From assembly GCF_000224145.3 (NCBI RefSeq), contig NC_020173.2:6081380-6145379 (forward strand): a DNA stretch of 64,000 bases, read 5' to 3'. The stretch comes from Ciona intestinalis. Taxonomy: Eukaryota > Chordata > Ascidiacea > Phlebobranchia > Cionidae. Made by a program: the position numbers and the translations under genes. The notes under the pieces were generated by a model, which was given only the letters and a program-made list of their open reading frames with translations, had not been told where the DNA came from and did not search any database. Position 1 is the first letter of the stretch. Every line of letters begins with the position of its first letter. Positions 43,600 through 56,500 of the stretch are shown piece by piece.

Positions 43600-44192
43600 A
43601 GTGGACTACATGCTATGGGATATAATTAATAAGTTTGCCGCCAAAAATCTGGTATAAAAACGTTAATTTTTAAAGTTTTCTATATATCTACAAGGCTTAA
43701 GTCAGACTGAATGTTTGGAGTAAAAATAACGTTTTTATATCGAAATAATTCGTTTTAAAATCAGAGAAATACAAAGTACTTTGTATTGCAGTGTTGCACA
43801 CTTGCTTTTTAGTTAATTAATTCCCATTCAAGCTGGCTTTATTGCCTTTGGTTGCGAAACACTGTTTTGTTTTGGGCAAAAGAGAAGTAATTTACTGCTG
43901 TGTAGCACTGGGAGAATTTGGTTTCAAAAACGTGGTGTCCTTTACCTTTCGAGTTTGGTTTTTATTTCTTGTATATCTACATTGCTTTCATTGGATATAA
44001 TGGGAAATGGTAAAATCGTATTTACGTTTTTAAACGATCGTTCATTTAACTGGCTGTAAATACAAACAACTTTTTAGGGAAGTTTATCATCTAATTCTGC
44101 TTGCGTTAGAAAATGTAATAAAATTTGATCACCACGTTTGACCTTGGCTTTAACAACACGAATGTATAATGACAGAATAATATTTATATAGT

Positions 44193-44376
44193 AGTAGGGT
44201 GGGGAGGATGGGACACCTTTAGCACATGATATCCAAATATCCTGATCGGGTTTTAAACAATTAATAACGGTCTATGGGAGTCGTGAGGATACGGTTTTAA
44301 AATTCTTTGAATGATCTTTCGTAACTACTAAAAAGAAATAGAAGGAAAAGGTGTCCCATCTTCCCCACCCTACTAA
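44193..44376. mobile_element. GTAGGGTGGGG-type inverted-repeat element
   Basis: A ~184-bp copy from AGTAGGGTGGGGAGGATGGG to GTGTCCCATCTTCCCCACCC plus TACTA. Terminal inverted repeats of about 25 bp flank a conserved interior (CCAAATATCCTGATC, TTTTAAACAATTAA, GGGAGTCGTGAGGATACGGT). Confidence 0.8.
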
Positions 44377-44929
44377 ATAATGACATAATAATGACCATAC
44401 GTTTGAAATTATGCAGTGAATGTAACCTGTTTACACTGGAAGGGGCAACGACAGCCTTTTCTGCTTACAAGTTATCTAATCCATGCATTGCTGACAATTT
44501 AGGTAGTTGCGAACTACATTTTAAATTCGGTGAGATGCAACTTCAGCATGATGACCTCTTTTCCCAGAGGGGTTAAAATGTAGTTGTCACGAACTTGTGG
44601 GAATATATAGGACGCCCGACAATGTTTAGAGCTTGGGGAGGCAACTTCAGGTTGCTTTTAAATTGATGCACAACTTCAGCAAGACCTAAGAGAAATATTC
44701 AGTCGAACTTGTGAAGGGATATGCTGGGATAAAACCCTAAGAAGCACGTCAGAATGTATTTATTATAGTATCAGCGACAGTTATCCGAAACGACTTCCAT
44801 ATCTACTTTTAATTGCCAACTATTTTACAAGATTTTCCAGAAGCACAAGTTTTTGAATGTTTAACCCAAGCAATTAAGAGTTTCCCTTTTCAACTTCCAC
44901 AAATGACAAGTATGAAATTAATAAATTAT

Positions 44930-47900
44930 TTATTTATGAACGTTACGAGCTCGTGTGACGTAAACATACAACACAATGCAGATTAACAATAAAGTTGCGA
45001 CGACGACGATTGTCGTGACGATAATCATCGACTGTTTGGCGAGTGGAGACGTCGGGACACCTGCAGAAAGAAAGAAAGAAAGACGTTAAGATTAAGACTG
45101 GCTTTTAACCGACTGTTTGGCGAGTGGAGACGTCGGGACACCTGCAGAAAGAAAGAAAGAAAGACGTTAAGATTAAGACTGGCTTTTAACCGGTAACGAC
45201 TTCCAGAAAATGGCCAAGGACAAATTGTTTTTTTTGGTTTTACAGTTAACAGTACAGCGAATGCTTTAGTTTAAAAGACATACCTTCCGGTAAGGAGTCG
45301 TCAGATTCCGGCAACACTGCCGCTCCAGGGAAAAGCTCGGACTGCGGGGTACCTGGCGAACCCGGGAATATAAAGATGGGCCCAACACTCACTATAGCAG
45401 TCGTGTTGTCGTCATCGTTTGTGGTTGTAGTAACAGCTGATCGTCGCTTTCTGACGTCAGTGTTATTGACGTCATCGGTATCGGGTACCGAGGAAGCCGA
45501 GCGCAGGATAACACCGTCTGCACCTGGACAAGCCTACGGGGATTTGTAAAAATTTGTTAAAGGACAAATGTATCTCAAGCTGGATATAGAAATTAAGTTC
45601 AAAGCAATCATAGGTTTTACTTGTTGTTTACCACCAAATGAAACGATAAATTCGAACTCCCCCGCCCTAAACCAATCGAGTTTGCAAGGACATTTTAAAA
45701 TGTGGAGGCTCTTATACTGAAGGCCCTTCGTGCTTGGCTTGCTATTATTGCTTTGGAGAAGCAAGTCTTCAAAATACAAATACAGTAGGGTGGGGGAAGA
45801 TGGGACACCTTCTGCCTCTATTTTTTCATCTCATTTTAACCGATTTATAAAATTAGATTCTCACGACTCCTAAGACCATTGTTAAAAACACGATCAGGAT
45901 ATTTGGATATTATGTGCTAAAGGTGTCCCATCTTTCCCCACCCTACTATATAAAGAAGTGTGAAAACTACCAGACTTACCGAAAGTGTGCTAGGAACTGC
46001 AGACTTCATCGACCCGTGAATGTACATCATGTTACAACCCATCATCCTGGGAACTCTGAATGATACGCACACTGTCCCGCTTTGACCGTTGCGACCGAAT
46101 GTAGTGGACAATATGTTGCTGCTACAACCCGCGGTGACCAACGAAACCGCATCAGAGGAACCTGGGGTGCTTGAGCAAGAAAGGGTCAGGCTGTACAAGT
46201 ATAAAGCTTGGCCGGTCTGTAAAAAAGAGAATACGAAAGTGTTAGTGAAAGATTATAAAAAAAGTACCGAGTTATTTAAGCCAGTCATATTTATTCGCTT
46301 TGTAAAAACATGATTAGGATAAACGTTGCTGCAATGTTTTTTTGATTACAAACTATTTGAGGATTTGTAACTTGGTACTATCTTACATAATAGTAAACCC
46401 AAAATCTTGGCAACATTAATCAAAACGAATGACAGTGGCAGGTTTGCCCCAACCCGACCCATCTTGCCCCAACTCGACCCAGTTTGCCCCAACCCGACCC
46501 AGTTTGCCCCAACCCGACCTACCACTTACCATCGTCGGGGTTTGTAACGATATAGTGAGATGAATCATCTCCGACACCGTGTAAGCAGCTCCTTCCTTCA
46601 CACTGAACAATGGTGGACACGCACCAGGGCACGCAGATTGAACTTTGCAAAGTTCGGCCACCGCTTGTCGCATTACGGTGTCGCCTTTGACGATGCGTAG
46701 TGGTTCAACTCTGTAGATATAGTAGGATTTTCAGTTAAATATTGGAGTTCTGGTAGCAGCTATAAAACACTAGTGAGGTAAAGATAAGACAGAACTGTCA
46801 ATTCCGTAAATATTGGTTCACTACCAACCAAGATGTAAAAAAAAAACGTTAAACCGCCATCTATATTGGAAAGTTTACCTATGCAAACGAAGTCTTGTTT
46901 TTTTTAAATTTTTATCAATTTTACCAAAACGACCAATAATAGAAAGCGTGTTAAAATATACATACGTTGGTTGCAGTCTTGTAACGATGGAGTAGTTCTC
47001 GGTGTAGGAACAAGTCCATCGAAAGATGGGGATTGGGACGTCGAATAAAACACCGTTCGTGTTCAACCAGATTTCGTTGGTGAAGCTATTCGTGTTAACA
47101 GTTCCGGTGGTGGGCCCGCTGACTCTGGTACCACACCCAGTGAACGGGAGCGGAATAGAAATCGTATAGTAGCCGTTCACAGGGGAGGATACTGGAAAAC
47201 AAAAAGGGAAATTAAACCGGTTAAAATACAGTCGTTAATGAAATTACCGAACAAGTTTTAATGCCCTCGCAATTAAGAAAAACTATGGTATCTGCTGTAA
47301 AAGTAACAAATTACAAATAACAAGTTAATGTTTTCGCAATTGAGAAAAAAGTAACAAATTGAGAAATTTGGTTAGTGTCTATTTAGTAAAGCCGTGGAAC
47401 GCCAACCAAGAAAACGGGAAATGCACATGGAGGCTTTCAACCATACAGCGAAAGTGAAGCTTCCCAGAATTTAGTTTCTAAATATCCATTAAAGTAGTAA
47501 TGCCGTGGAACTTCAAACCAAGAAATTAGAAAGCATGGAGACTTTAAACCATACAGCGCAAGCGAAGCTCCACCACAACTTACCTGCACACGCACTAGAC
47601 ATTGCGGTGCCACCTTGCAGTAAAGAAGTAGGACCTTGACCCATGTAAATGTAGCTACCGGTTGTAGACATGGAATATTCGCGAACTAACTGCGCAGATA
47701 CAGAAATAGTGATCGTGTTTTCACTGCAGGATAACGACGGGGCGGCTGGGAAGGAAAAAGATTAGTAAAACCAACGGACGCCAGTTTTTCATATGTATAG
47801 GAAGTCTAAACATACAGCGGCAAACACACTACAGTTTTTAGTCTGGTGACGTGGCGCAGTGGTTACAGCGATCGTTTTAGGACAAAGCCCAGCGCTGCTA

Positions 47901-48534
47901 CCATTGTGGTGCGTGGGCCCTAACCCAGGAACACTTGTGTTTAAATTCCGCTCCATTTATACTTACGTATGGTGCAAGTCTTCCCGAGAAAGCCGGAAGG
48001 ACTCGTGCAATAGAAACCCGACGCGTGTTTGCACGATGGCACACATCTGCAATCATTCTGGCAAGGGTTGGGCGTGCATGCCCCTCGGTTTTGTTCTGGT
48101 GGGATCAATGTAGTAGTAACGCCACCAACTGCAACGCAAGTGCCCTGCCTGCATTCAGCGTTCAACGGACATTGGAAATTGTTCACGCAAGCAGCATTCG
48201 CCGAGTTGAAGCTCGAAAGCAGGAAACTGGAAAATAAATGCATTTTATACATAAAGAACCTTCCGCACGCACTTTCAACGGTTATTCGCCCAACTTTGAA
48301 CACTTCGCACGTGTCCTTGTATAACCTACATAAGGTCGCTACCATTATCGTTTCACATAACATAGGAGCATGTACCATATTTACAGCTGTAACGGATCTA
48401 TAATAACGAAAACCTCCACTTTCACAAAGTATTTTTCGCTCTACCTTTTACATTAACCACACATCTTCAACGACGTAAATAAACACATTATGCGACAAAT
48501 CCTGGACTTACCTTAACAAAACGAGAACGAACAT
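44930..48534 (-). CDS. ZP-domain membrane protein with N-terminal EGF-like module
   Basis: Eight exons in transcript order: 48534-48512, 48226-47967, 47745-47584, 47191-46966, 46710-46530, 46216-45980, 45533-45284, 45060-44930; 489 aa, phases agree. Residues 1 to about 21 are a signal peptide (MFVLVLLSFLLSSFNSANA). Two Cys-rich stretches follow, the second EGF-like (CTPNPCQNDCRCVPSC). Residues about 97-375 form a zona pellucida domain with paired Cys and a hydrophobic C-terminal half (VCVSFRVPRMMGCNMMYIHG). A basic furin-type site RKRR sits at about 391-394, as in ZP polymers that are shed by proprotein convertases. A transmembrane helix (MIIVTTIVVVATLLLICIVL) and a short basic tail end the protein. 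ZP proteins polymerise in extracellular coats; an egg-coat or epithelial surface role is plausible but not shown. The stop codon lies inside an AATAAATAA run. Confidence 0.85.
45030..45191. repeat. 81-bp tandem duplication across the last ZP-gene acceptor
   Basis: Two identical 81-bp copies, 45030-45110 and 45111-45191. Each carries the CTTTCTGCAG acceptor and the first 11 codons (GVPTSPLAKQS) of the final exon. Only the 45030 copy continues into the transmembrane segment. Confidence 0.95.
45784..45948. mobile_element. GTAGGGTGGGG-type element in a ZP-gene intron
   Basis: A ~165-bp copy between exons 6 and 7, from AGTAGGGTGGGGGAAGATGG to GTGTCCCATCTTTCCCCACC and CTACTA, with a deletion in its middle. 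Confidence 0.8.
46432..46517. repeat. 21-bp tandem repeat in a ZP-gene intron
   Basis: About four copies of TTGCCCCAACCCGACCCAGT-like units, ending a few bases from the exon 5 donor at 46529. GC-rich compared with surrounding intron. Confidence 0.75.
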
Positions 48535-50500
48535 TTTAACTCAGCAAAAACGAAGCGCTTCGAGAACTTAACACGTAACAAAGGACAATAATACCACGTT
48601 GTTGCAGCGTTGCTTTATATAAGGCAGAGGGCTAATTATAATAAACGAAAAACGCCGCATTCCAGGCAAAATATTTTGATTGGGCAGTTATTTCCACACC
48701 GGTTCAGGATGTATGTGGGAACCTGTTTTATATTTTGAAGGAGGCGAATTGCGATTGTGTAGTTTTTATAACTAACTCGTAATTTTTGTTGAAATTTGAA
48801 ATTTGCAAACCTATGCAGTATAAGGTAGTATAGCATAACTTCACGCATATAACTGACACATTTGTTGATTTTAAAGCTTTAAAAGTTTCTGTTTTTAGCC
48901 CGCGAGAAAAATTATCAGCTTAAGACGTTTATGATTTATATGTTGCTGGTTTACTTGGTTTAAAACGTGCGAATTTATAAAACGAGTCGCGTAATTATGA
49001 ACACGTATTTGAGACAAATTTTATTTTGCATGTGCACTTTATGAGGTACTTTCCCTGTAGGGGATTACCGATAATGTATTGCGTGTTAGAAGTTGGCCCA
49101 CCTTTATTTGTCGCTTCGATTACAGTAGCAAAGATTTGAATATTTAAACAAAACGTATTTTAAACGAAAGGACAGAGATAAGCGCGGTTGCTACGCCGAT
49201 AACTTATGGTTTTGGTAACTTAGGTAAAATTTTATAAATGAACGTAACTTACTTTATCTTTGCGTGGCTGGAAAACGTCAGTCGTTATAACACTATTGTT
49301 CTGTTTCATACACCTCGTGCCCACTTACAAGTTACCAAGTATGTTACTTTGTGGGAGATTATTTTTTGGGAGATTTTTTCTTTTTTTTATGTATGGCTGA
49401 TAATTTGGACAACCCGTTAGTGACCACTGGGTTGATTCGCCTACAATGATGGCAGAGACCAGCCTTGAACCCATTACCTCTGGGTTACAGGCAGGCACGC
49501 TAACCACTTCGCCATGGCAGCGGTTAACAATATTAAGGTGCTAGTGATGAATCCTCTGTGACGTCACAGATAAGTATGTTCGTAGTTTGGTTTGTGTATA
49601 GTGGTTAGCAATATAAAGTAGGGTGGGGGAAGATGGGACATTATTTCATACTGTTTTCTCATGAGTACTATATATATCTGCAATCATGGTTTAGAAATAA
49701 TAATTTTGTTTATTTGCACGACAAAACACTTATCAGGTAACAAAATAAAAATATCTACATTGTGAAGATAGACCCCAAACCTAAATTGCAGGGGAGGCAG
49801 GGATAGTTAGACACAATCCTATAAAAACACTACTTATTGGTTGTATTTTACTGATTAATGCCAAAAAAGATTGTGTGAAAAAATTCAGGGTAAGCGTGCC
49901 CACTCTGCCACCCTAGGTTTGGTGTCTATGATCGTAAAGCAATATTAACAAGGTTGTATCTCCCCTTTGTTTCTCACTTCATTCTGATGGTGACATCATC
50001 AATGATATCATTGATGACATCATGCAGCGCCATAGAAAGCATAAAAATTGGAGAATGGCTCGAAAAAGTGATTGTCCCAAAACGCTTTGATGGAACTTAG
50101 GTTTAACAGTTTCCTCTGCAAATAGAATATATGTTATATTAGTGGTTCCCAAACTGTGGGTATGGCAACGCTCTATTCTATGTGGGTAAGGTCCCGCAGC
50201 ATGGGTACTAGGATTTAGGCCAGGATCAGCTCATTACCCCAACACCCGGGCGACTACTGCTTGGACCTTACCAGTCTTTACACCCTGCCACTTGCAGTGC
50301 TGAGTGCTTACCATCATATTACATAATAAATCACGTTTTATTTGTTGTTTAATAAACAACTTTGTTTAACTTCATCCATAATTCCCTGTATTACTGATGG
50401 GTGGCTTTTCCAGCAAACTTTTTTAAATACTTTGCAAAGAAATCAGTTTGAAAACCACTGCATTGCATTATTAATTACTTAATTGTTTGTCAAATATTAA
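48535..50500. other. Intergenic region between the RGS gene 3' end and the ZP gene 5' end
   Basis: No exon seen. It contains the ZP-gene promoter side near 48540-48620, a dispersed repeat start at 49105-49190, a ~98-bp repeat copy at 49240-49350, a tRNA-like SINE fragment at 49392-49525, a palindromic CTGTGACGTCACAG at 49556-49569, a truncated GTAGGGTGGGG end at 49617-49660, and at 49790-49935 a ~140-bp segment (GGGGAGGCAGGGATAGTTAG) also found at 35360-35490. Confidence 0.5.
49392..49525 (-). repeat. tRNA-derived SINE-like copy
   Basis: On the minus strand it reads ATGGCGAAGTGGTTAGCGTG, then CAGAGGTAATGGGTTCAAGG, which look like pol III A and B boxes spaced as in a tRNA. A tail (CCCAGTGGTCACTAACGG) recurs elsewhere. 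Diverged relatives occur at about 11945-12045, 32185-32310, 35855-36000, 47845-47945, 50620-50660, 57345-57430 and 58835-58970. Not a functional tRNA: the stems do not pair cleanly. Confidence 0.55.
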
Positions 50501-53500
50501 CTACCTCTCTGGATCTCCCAATTCTTCGGGTTTCTTCTTCGGCAAAAACTGGGAAAGTCTCCAAATTCTAAAAAAACATTTGTGCATTTAATTTAAATGT
50601 AAACATTATGTTTGGTCGTGACCCAGTGGTTAGCACGCTTGCTTCTAGCCCAAGATGTAAGAAACAGCACAACTGTGTTATACGACTATTGTTGCTCTGC
50701 CATGCGAGTATAAACTAGTTACTTTCATTCATTTAACATCAGTATAAACAAGATAAAACACTCCACTTACTTTGGCAAACCTCCTTTTTCTTTTCTGTAA
50801 AAACAATCATTATGGTTAGAATTAAAGTATTTAATGTTAGCAATATAATAAATACTTTTTGATAAACAAACTTGTTGTAAAACAAAATTTTCTCTTTTTA
50901 ACAAGTAGTAGTTGGCAATACGTTTAATGTGTTATTTGGTTTGTTTTAGAAAAAAGTAATATGCTGTGGGGACCAGCAGAAAATTTTCGCAGTTTGGTTA
51001 GGAACCACTAGAGTGGATTATATTTTTTTGCAGAGATACATTTTCAAAGCAAAATAAGCTAAATTTACCTCACAAAATTTGACTATTTTGTTTTCAATAT
51101 ATTTACCTTGGTTTACATGGATGCTTTGCGTTTGCTACCGCGTCTTTGTAAATATTTGACGTTAGAAATCTTTTGTACGAATCTTTTCTCATTAGTGTGT
51201 ATATATGATCGAGCGCGGCATCAAAAATATACCGAGACTTGGCTTGTTTTAGCTCCTGCTTTACGTGCTTAACAACCTGAGTGTCGATGTTCACTGGAGT
51301 ACTTCCATTTGGAGATATGTAATCGCTGTGAAAAGAAGAATATTAATAATAACTTTTATTTGTCTCTTCAATTGCGGTAGCGAAGATTTAGAAATATTTT
51401 AAGCGAAAAGACAGGATATAGCGACAAAACAACAGTTGTTAAAACATGTTTATAGTTAAAAACATATTTACATTTGGTTGGAAGAAAAAGACATGGTCGC
51501 TACACCTAACGGACACACAAGCCATTTATTTTAATTAAGTTAAACTTCTAATAGAAACAAAAGTGGGCATAAAGACACAACCCGTTCAATGGGGGGGTCG
51601 TGTCTTTATGCAGAAAATGGTTATATGTTTATAAAATAAAAGTTTGGAACCCAATTTTATAGTTAACAATTTTGTACACAATTTTTATTAGTGCATGAAA
51701 CAAAACACTTGTGTTATAACGACTGTCATTTCCCAAATAAGTCACATAGGTGGTAACTCATAAGCGGGCACGAGGTGTATGAAACAGAACACCCATGTTA
51801 TACCGTAGTCCCATTCATTCACTCTTACTTAAATATAGCCTTGATGAGTTGATCGACTTCCTTTTCTTTGGAACACTTCAAGTACATGACCTCGCAATAA
51901 AAATTCAAGTTTTCGTCGCTGAACTCCTTTTTCAAATGCTCTTCAAAATACTGTTGGCCAAGATCACTTTGTATGAGCATTTCAAAACTCAAGGCCCAAC
52001 TTTTGGCCTCCAGTTTATAAGGGCCTGGTCCTCTGAATGAAAGGAAAAGTATAAAATACAGAACACCTGTGTTTTAACAACTGTAGTTGCCTCATTATCA
52101 GGGTATATCAGTTAATTTATTCATTTTATACATAGTAACTTGTAAGCGGGCACGAGATGTACGAAACAGAACACCTGTGTTATAATGACTGTTGTTGCCC
52201 TTCCATGCGAGAATTAATTCTTTAGTTTACACTGAACATATTTGTTAAGAACATGCGTAAAACAAATAAATTATAGCCATTCTGGTATTTTTTTTGTACT
52301 AATAAGTTTTATTTTTTACTGTTTAACTCCACAATGCTTTATGTAATGTGTAATAACTTGTTTGTTTTTGTTTACAGATGTTAGATAATTGTTAGTTTGT
52401 TCTTACGGTTGTGGCCAGGAGTCTCTTAATGTATCAGCTCTCCATGGGTTGTAATACATCTCATCCTGGAATAAGGGGTCAATGCTCACCCACTCGGTGC
52501 AAACAGTGAGGATCCTGAAGTGAGGAGTGGAAAGTAATGACATTATATCAATTATATCCATAGACAATATATCAAAAATTATAAATTTGTGAAGATAAAA
52601 GCATTTTATCCTGAAGTTAGGAGTTGAAAGCACTAAATCAATGAAGGTAATTAAAGTTTCGTGACATTAAGCTCTATAGGAAATCCTACCGTGTGGCACA
52701 GTAGGATTCAAGCCAGAGTTGGTCCATCACCCCAACATTGTATATGCACATTTTATTCTATATGGGTGAGGTCCTATAGTAAGACACGCCATTGGACTTG
52801 GGATTTAACCAGAGTTGCCCATTACCCCAAAACCTAGATATTGTACTTAAACTTGATTAACAAAGCTATAGTTCTATTTACCTTGAACAACTTGTAGCTA
52901 AAACTTTGGACGGAGATTTTCCTGGATTTTTTTTCTTCTCTTTTTTACCTGAAAATAAATGGCCCTTTTGAGTTGTCCAAATTCTTAGTCATACATTAAA
53001 ATAGTCCTACAAAGTTACATAGGTGGTAACTTGTAAGCAGGTACGAGGTGTATGAAACAAAACACACTTGTTATAACGGCTGCCATTGCCCCTACATGAG
53101 TGGATAAATACATATGTGGTAACATACGTGATAAAGCGGGCACGAGGTGTATAAAACAGATCGCTTACATTATAACGACTGTTGTTGTTCCGCCAGGCAA
53201 TGAAAATATGTTACATTTATTAATACTATACATTTATGCGTATACCAAACACTATCTAGCAAAAAGTAATAATTTACATTCATTCATTAAAACTCACTTT
53301 TATCATTTGCTCTTGGATAAGAAGTAAATTTTCTATTCATTCCTCTAATAGCAGTCGCCCATGTGTTTGCTTTTATGTTTCCAACTTGTTTCTGATACAT
53401 TTGCGGTCGGTTAACTCTCCAAAACGCAAACTCTTGCCATCTTTTAATTGCTTGGTCCACTGCACAGCACTGCTGTAGTAAACTGGACAAAACATTGATA

Positions 53501-56500
53501 AAATAACTTTAGAATTATGCTAACTAAAAATAAATTGATATTTGAGTTGGAGTAATAGCAAATCCTGGTCTAAATCTCAGGCCCCATGGCTTGCCTTGCT
53601 GTAGGACTTCACCCATATAGAATAGAATGTGCATATACAATGTTAAAGTATTGGTCCCACTTTGGTCTAAATCTCAGGCCCCATGGCATGCCTTGCTGTA
53701 GGACTTCACCCATATAGAATAGAATGTGCATATACAATGTTAAAGTATTGGTCCCACTTTGGTCTAAATCTCAGGCCCCATGGCATGCCTTGCTGTAGGA
53801 CTTCACCCATATAGAATAGAATGTGCATATACAATGTTAAAGTATTGGTCCCACTTTGGTCTAAATCTCAGGCCCCATGGCTTGCCTTGCTGTAGGACTT
53901 CACCCATATAGAATAGAATGTACATATACAATGTTGGGGTAATGGGCCAACTCTGGCCTAAATCCCAGGTCCCATGGCATGCCTTGCTGTAGGACTTCAC
54001 CCATATAGAATAGAATGTGCATATACAATGTTAAAGTATTGGTCCCACTTTGGCCTAAATCTCAGGCCCCATGGCATGCCTTGCTGTAGGACTTCACCCA
54101 TATAGAATAGAATGTGCATATACAATGTTAAAGTATTGGTCCCACTTTGGTCTAAATCTCAGGCCCCATGGCATGCCTTGCTGTAGGACTTCACCCATAT
54201 AGAATAGAATGTGCATATACAATGTTAAAGTATTGGTCCCACTTTGGTCTAAATCTCAGGCCCCATGGCATGCCTTGCTGTAGGACTTCACCCATATAGA
54301 ATAGAATGTGCATATACAATGTTAAAGTATTGGTCCCACTTTGGTCTAAATCTCAGGCCCCATGGCATGCCTTGCTGTAGGACTTCACCCATATAGAATA
54401 GAATGTGCATATACAATGTTAAAGTATTGGTCCCACTTTGGTCTAAATCTCAGGCCCCATGGCATGCCTCGCTGTAGGACTTCACCCATATAGAATAGAA
54501 TGTGCATATACAATGTTAAAGTATTGGTCCCACTTTGGTCTAAATCTCAGGCCCCATGGCATGCCTTGCTGTAGGACTTCACCCATATAGAATAGAATGT
54601 ACATATACAATGTTAAAGTATTGGTCCCACTTTGGTCTAAATCTCAGGCCCCATGGCATGCCTTGCTGTAGGACTTCACCCATATAGAATAGAATGTGCA
54701 TATACAATGTTAAAGTATTGGTCCCACTTTGGTCTAAATCTCAGGCCCCATGGCATGCCTCACTGTAGGACTTCACCCATACAGAATAGAATGTGCATAT
54801 ACAATGTTGGAGTAATGGGTCCCACTTTGGTCTAAATCTCAGGCCCCATGGCTTGCCTTGCTGTAGGACTTCACCCATATAGAATAGAATGTACATATAC
54901 AATGTTGGGGTATTGGTCCAACTCTGGTCTAAATCCCAGGTCCCATGGCATGCCTTGCTGTAGGACTTCACCCATATAGAATAGAATGTACATATACAAT
55001 GTTGAAGTATTGGTCCCACTTTGGCCTAAATCTCAGGCCCCATGGCATGCCTCGCTGTAGGACTTCACCCATATAGAATAGAATGTGCATATACAATGTT
55101 AAAGTATTGGTCCCACTTTGGTCTAAATCTCAGGCCCCATGGCATGCCTTGCTGTAGGACTTCACCCATATAGAATAGAATGTGCATATACAATGTTGGA
55201 GTAATGGGTCCCACTTTGGTCTAAATCTCAGGCCCCATGGCATGCCTCGCTGTAGGACTTCACCCATATAGAATAGAATGTGCATATACAATGTTGGAGT
55301 AATGGTCCACTTTGGTCTAAATCTCAGGCCCCATGGCATGCCTTGCTGTAGGACTTCACCCATATAGAATAGAATGTACATATACAATGTTGGGGTAATG
55401 GGTCAACTCTGCCCTAAATCCCAGGTCCCATGGTGTGCCTCACTGTAGGACCTCACCCATACAGAATAGAAGTTGCATATACAATGTTGGGGTAATGGAC
55501 AACTCTGGCCTAAATCCCAGGTCCCATGGCATGCCTCACTGTAGGACCTCAGCCGTATAAAATAAGATAAGGTAACTCTCTCAAGGGAACATCTCCCATC
55601 CATTACCAATAAAACCCTTGCCGCCTTCGGGGAAGTGACAAGCTTCAACATCTAGTGGGGTGGGATAGGGTGTTCTGTTTCATACACCTCGTGCCAACAT
55701 TATAGAATCAACATTTAAATTATTGAGATTTAAGATTCTAATTTACTTTTCTTTAATAGCTGTTGAACTCTTGACAAAACTCCATCGACTAGTCATGTTT
55801 TTCTCAAGTTTTCCAAGGTATTTCTGCATAAAATGTAAGTCTGTTATACAAATACTTCGTAAAATTCCACCTTTAGAACATACTATCCAAACATCCGAAT
55901 CGTGTTTTAAACAATTAGTTTTAAACAATATTTTGAATGATCTTTGTTTACTAACAAATGGAACGAGAAAATAGAATGTAAAGGTGTCCCATATTCCCCT
56001 ATTCTACTTTATTATAAAAAAGCGGCAAGCCTTGAATAGCTTCGAGTTATGGATGCTCACTATAACTACTGTTTGACAGCCCGCGATAATTCAGGGTTAC
56101 ACTTATTTAATGAAGATGTAGTTTAAAATTAGCTATAAAACATTGTTATGTTTCATACACCTCATGCGTGCTTATAAGTAACCATGCATGTCACTATGTT
56201 GGTGTTTAATAGATTTATAACTTACTGATTCATATTCTTCCAGTGGATTTTCCTGGCTGTGTTGTTCTCGTGATAGTAAATGGCAAGCTGGAAGCAAAAC
56301 AACAAGTCAAAACTATTCCTGTGCAAACTGATCTACATTTTGAAGTACGTGTAATGGTTAAGTGTTGCAAACTAATATGGGTTGGAGTTATTGGTGTTAA
56401 GTCTTTTGAAACAGGCCCCATGACGACCTCACTGTAGGACCTCACCCATATAAAATAGAATGTCCATATACAATGTTGGGGTAATGGGCCAACTCTGGCC

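Larger units (their letters stand above)
42244..44929. other. UPF1 3' flank and intergenic region
   Basis: Holds the UPF1 3'UTR with AATAAA at 42625-42630, a possible 36-nt exon at 42793-42828, a candidate terminal exon at 43486-43599, a truncated GTAGGGTGGGG element at 43327-43412 flanked by two similar ~80-bp segments (ending CCATTACCAGCAG and CAATTACCAGCAG), and a near-complete element at 44193-44376. Nothing else recognisable. Confidence 0.5.

Noticed and set aside
47859..48403. Plus-strand frames over the ZP gene exon 2
   Set aside because: They are antisense shadows of the EGF-like exon, which has a signal peptide, Cys pattern and splice phases on the minus strand.
53803..55387. Frames reading [13 protein letters not shown] and similar in the 97-bp arrays
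   Set aside because: Repeat translations in a multiple-copy satellite, not conserved genes.
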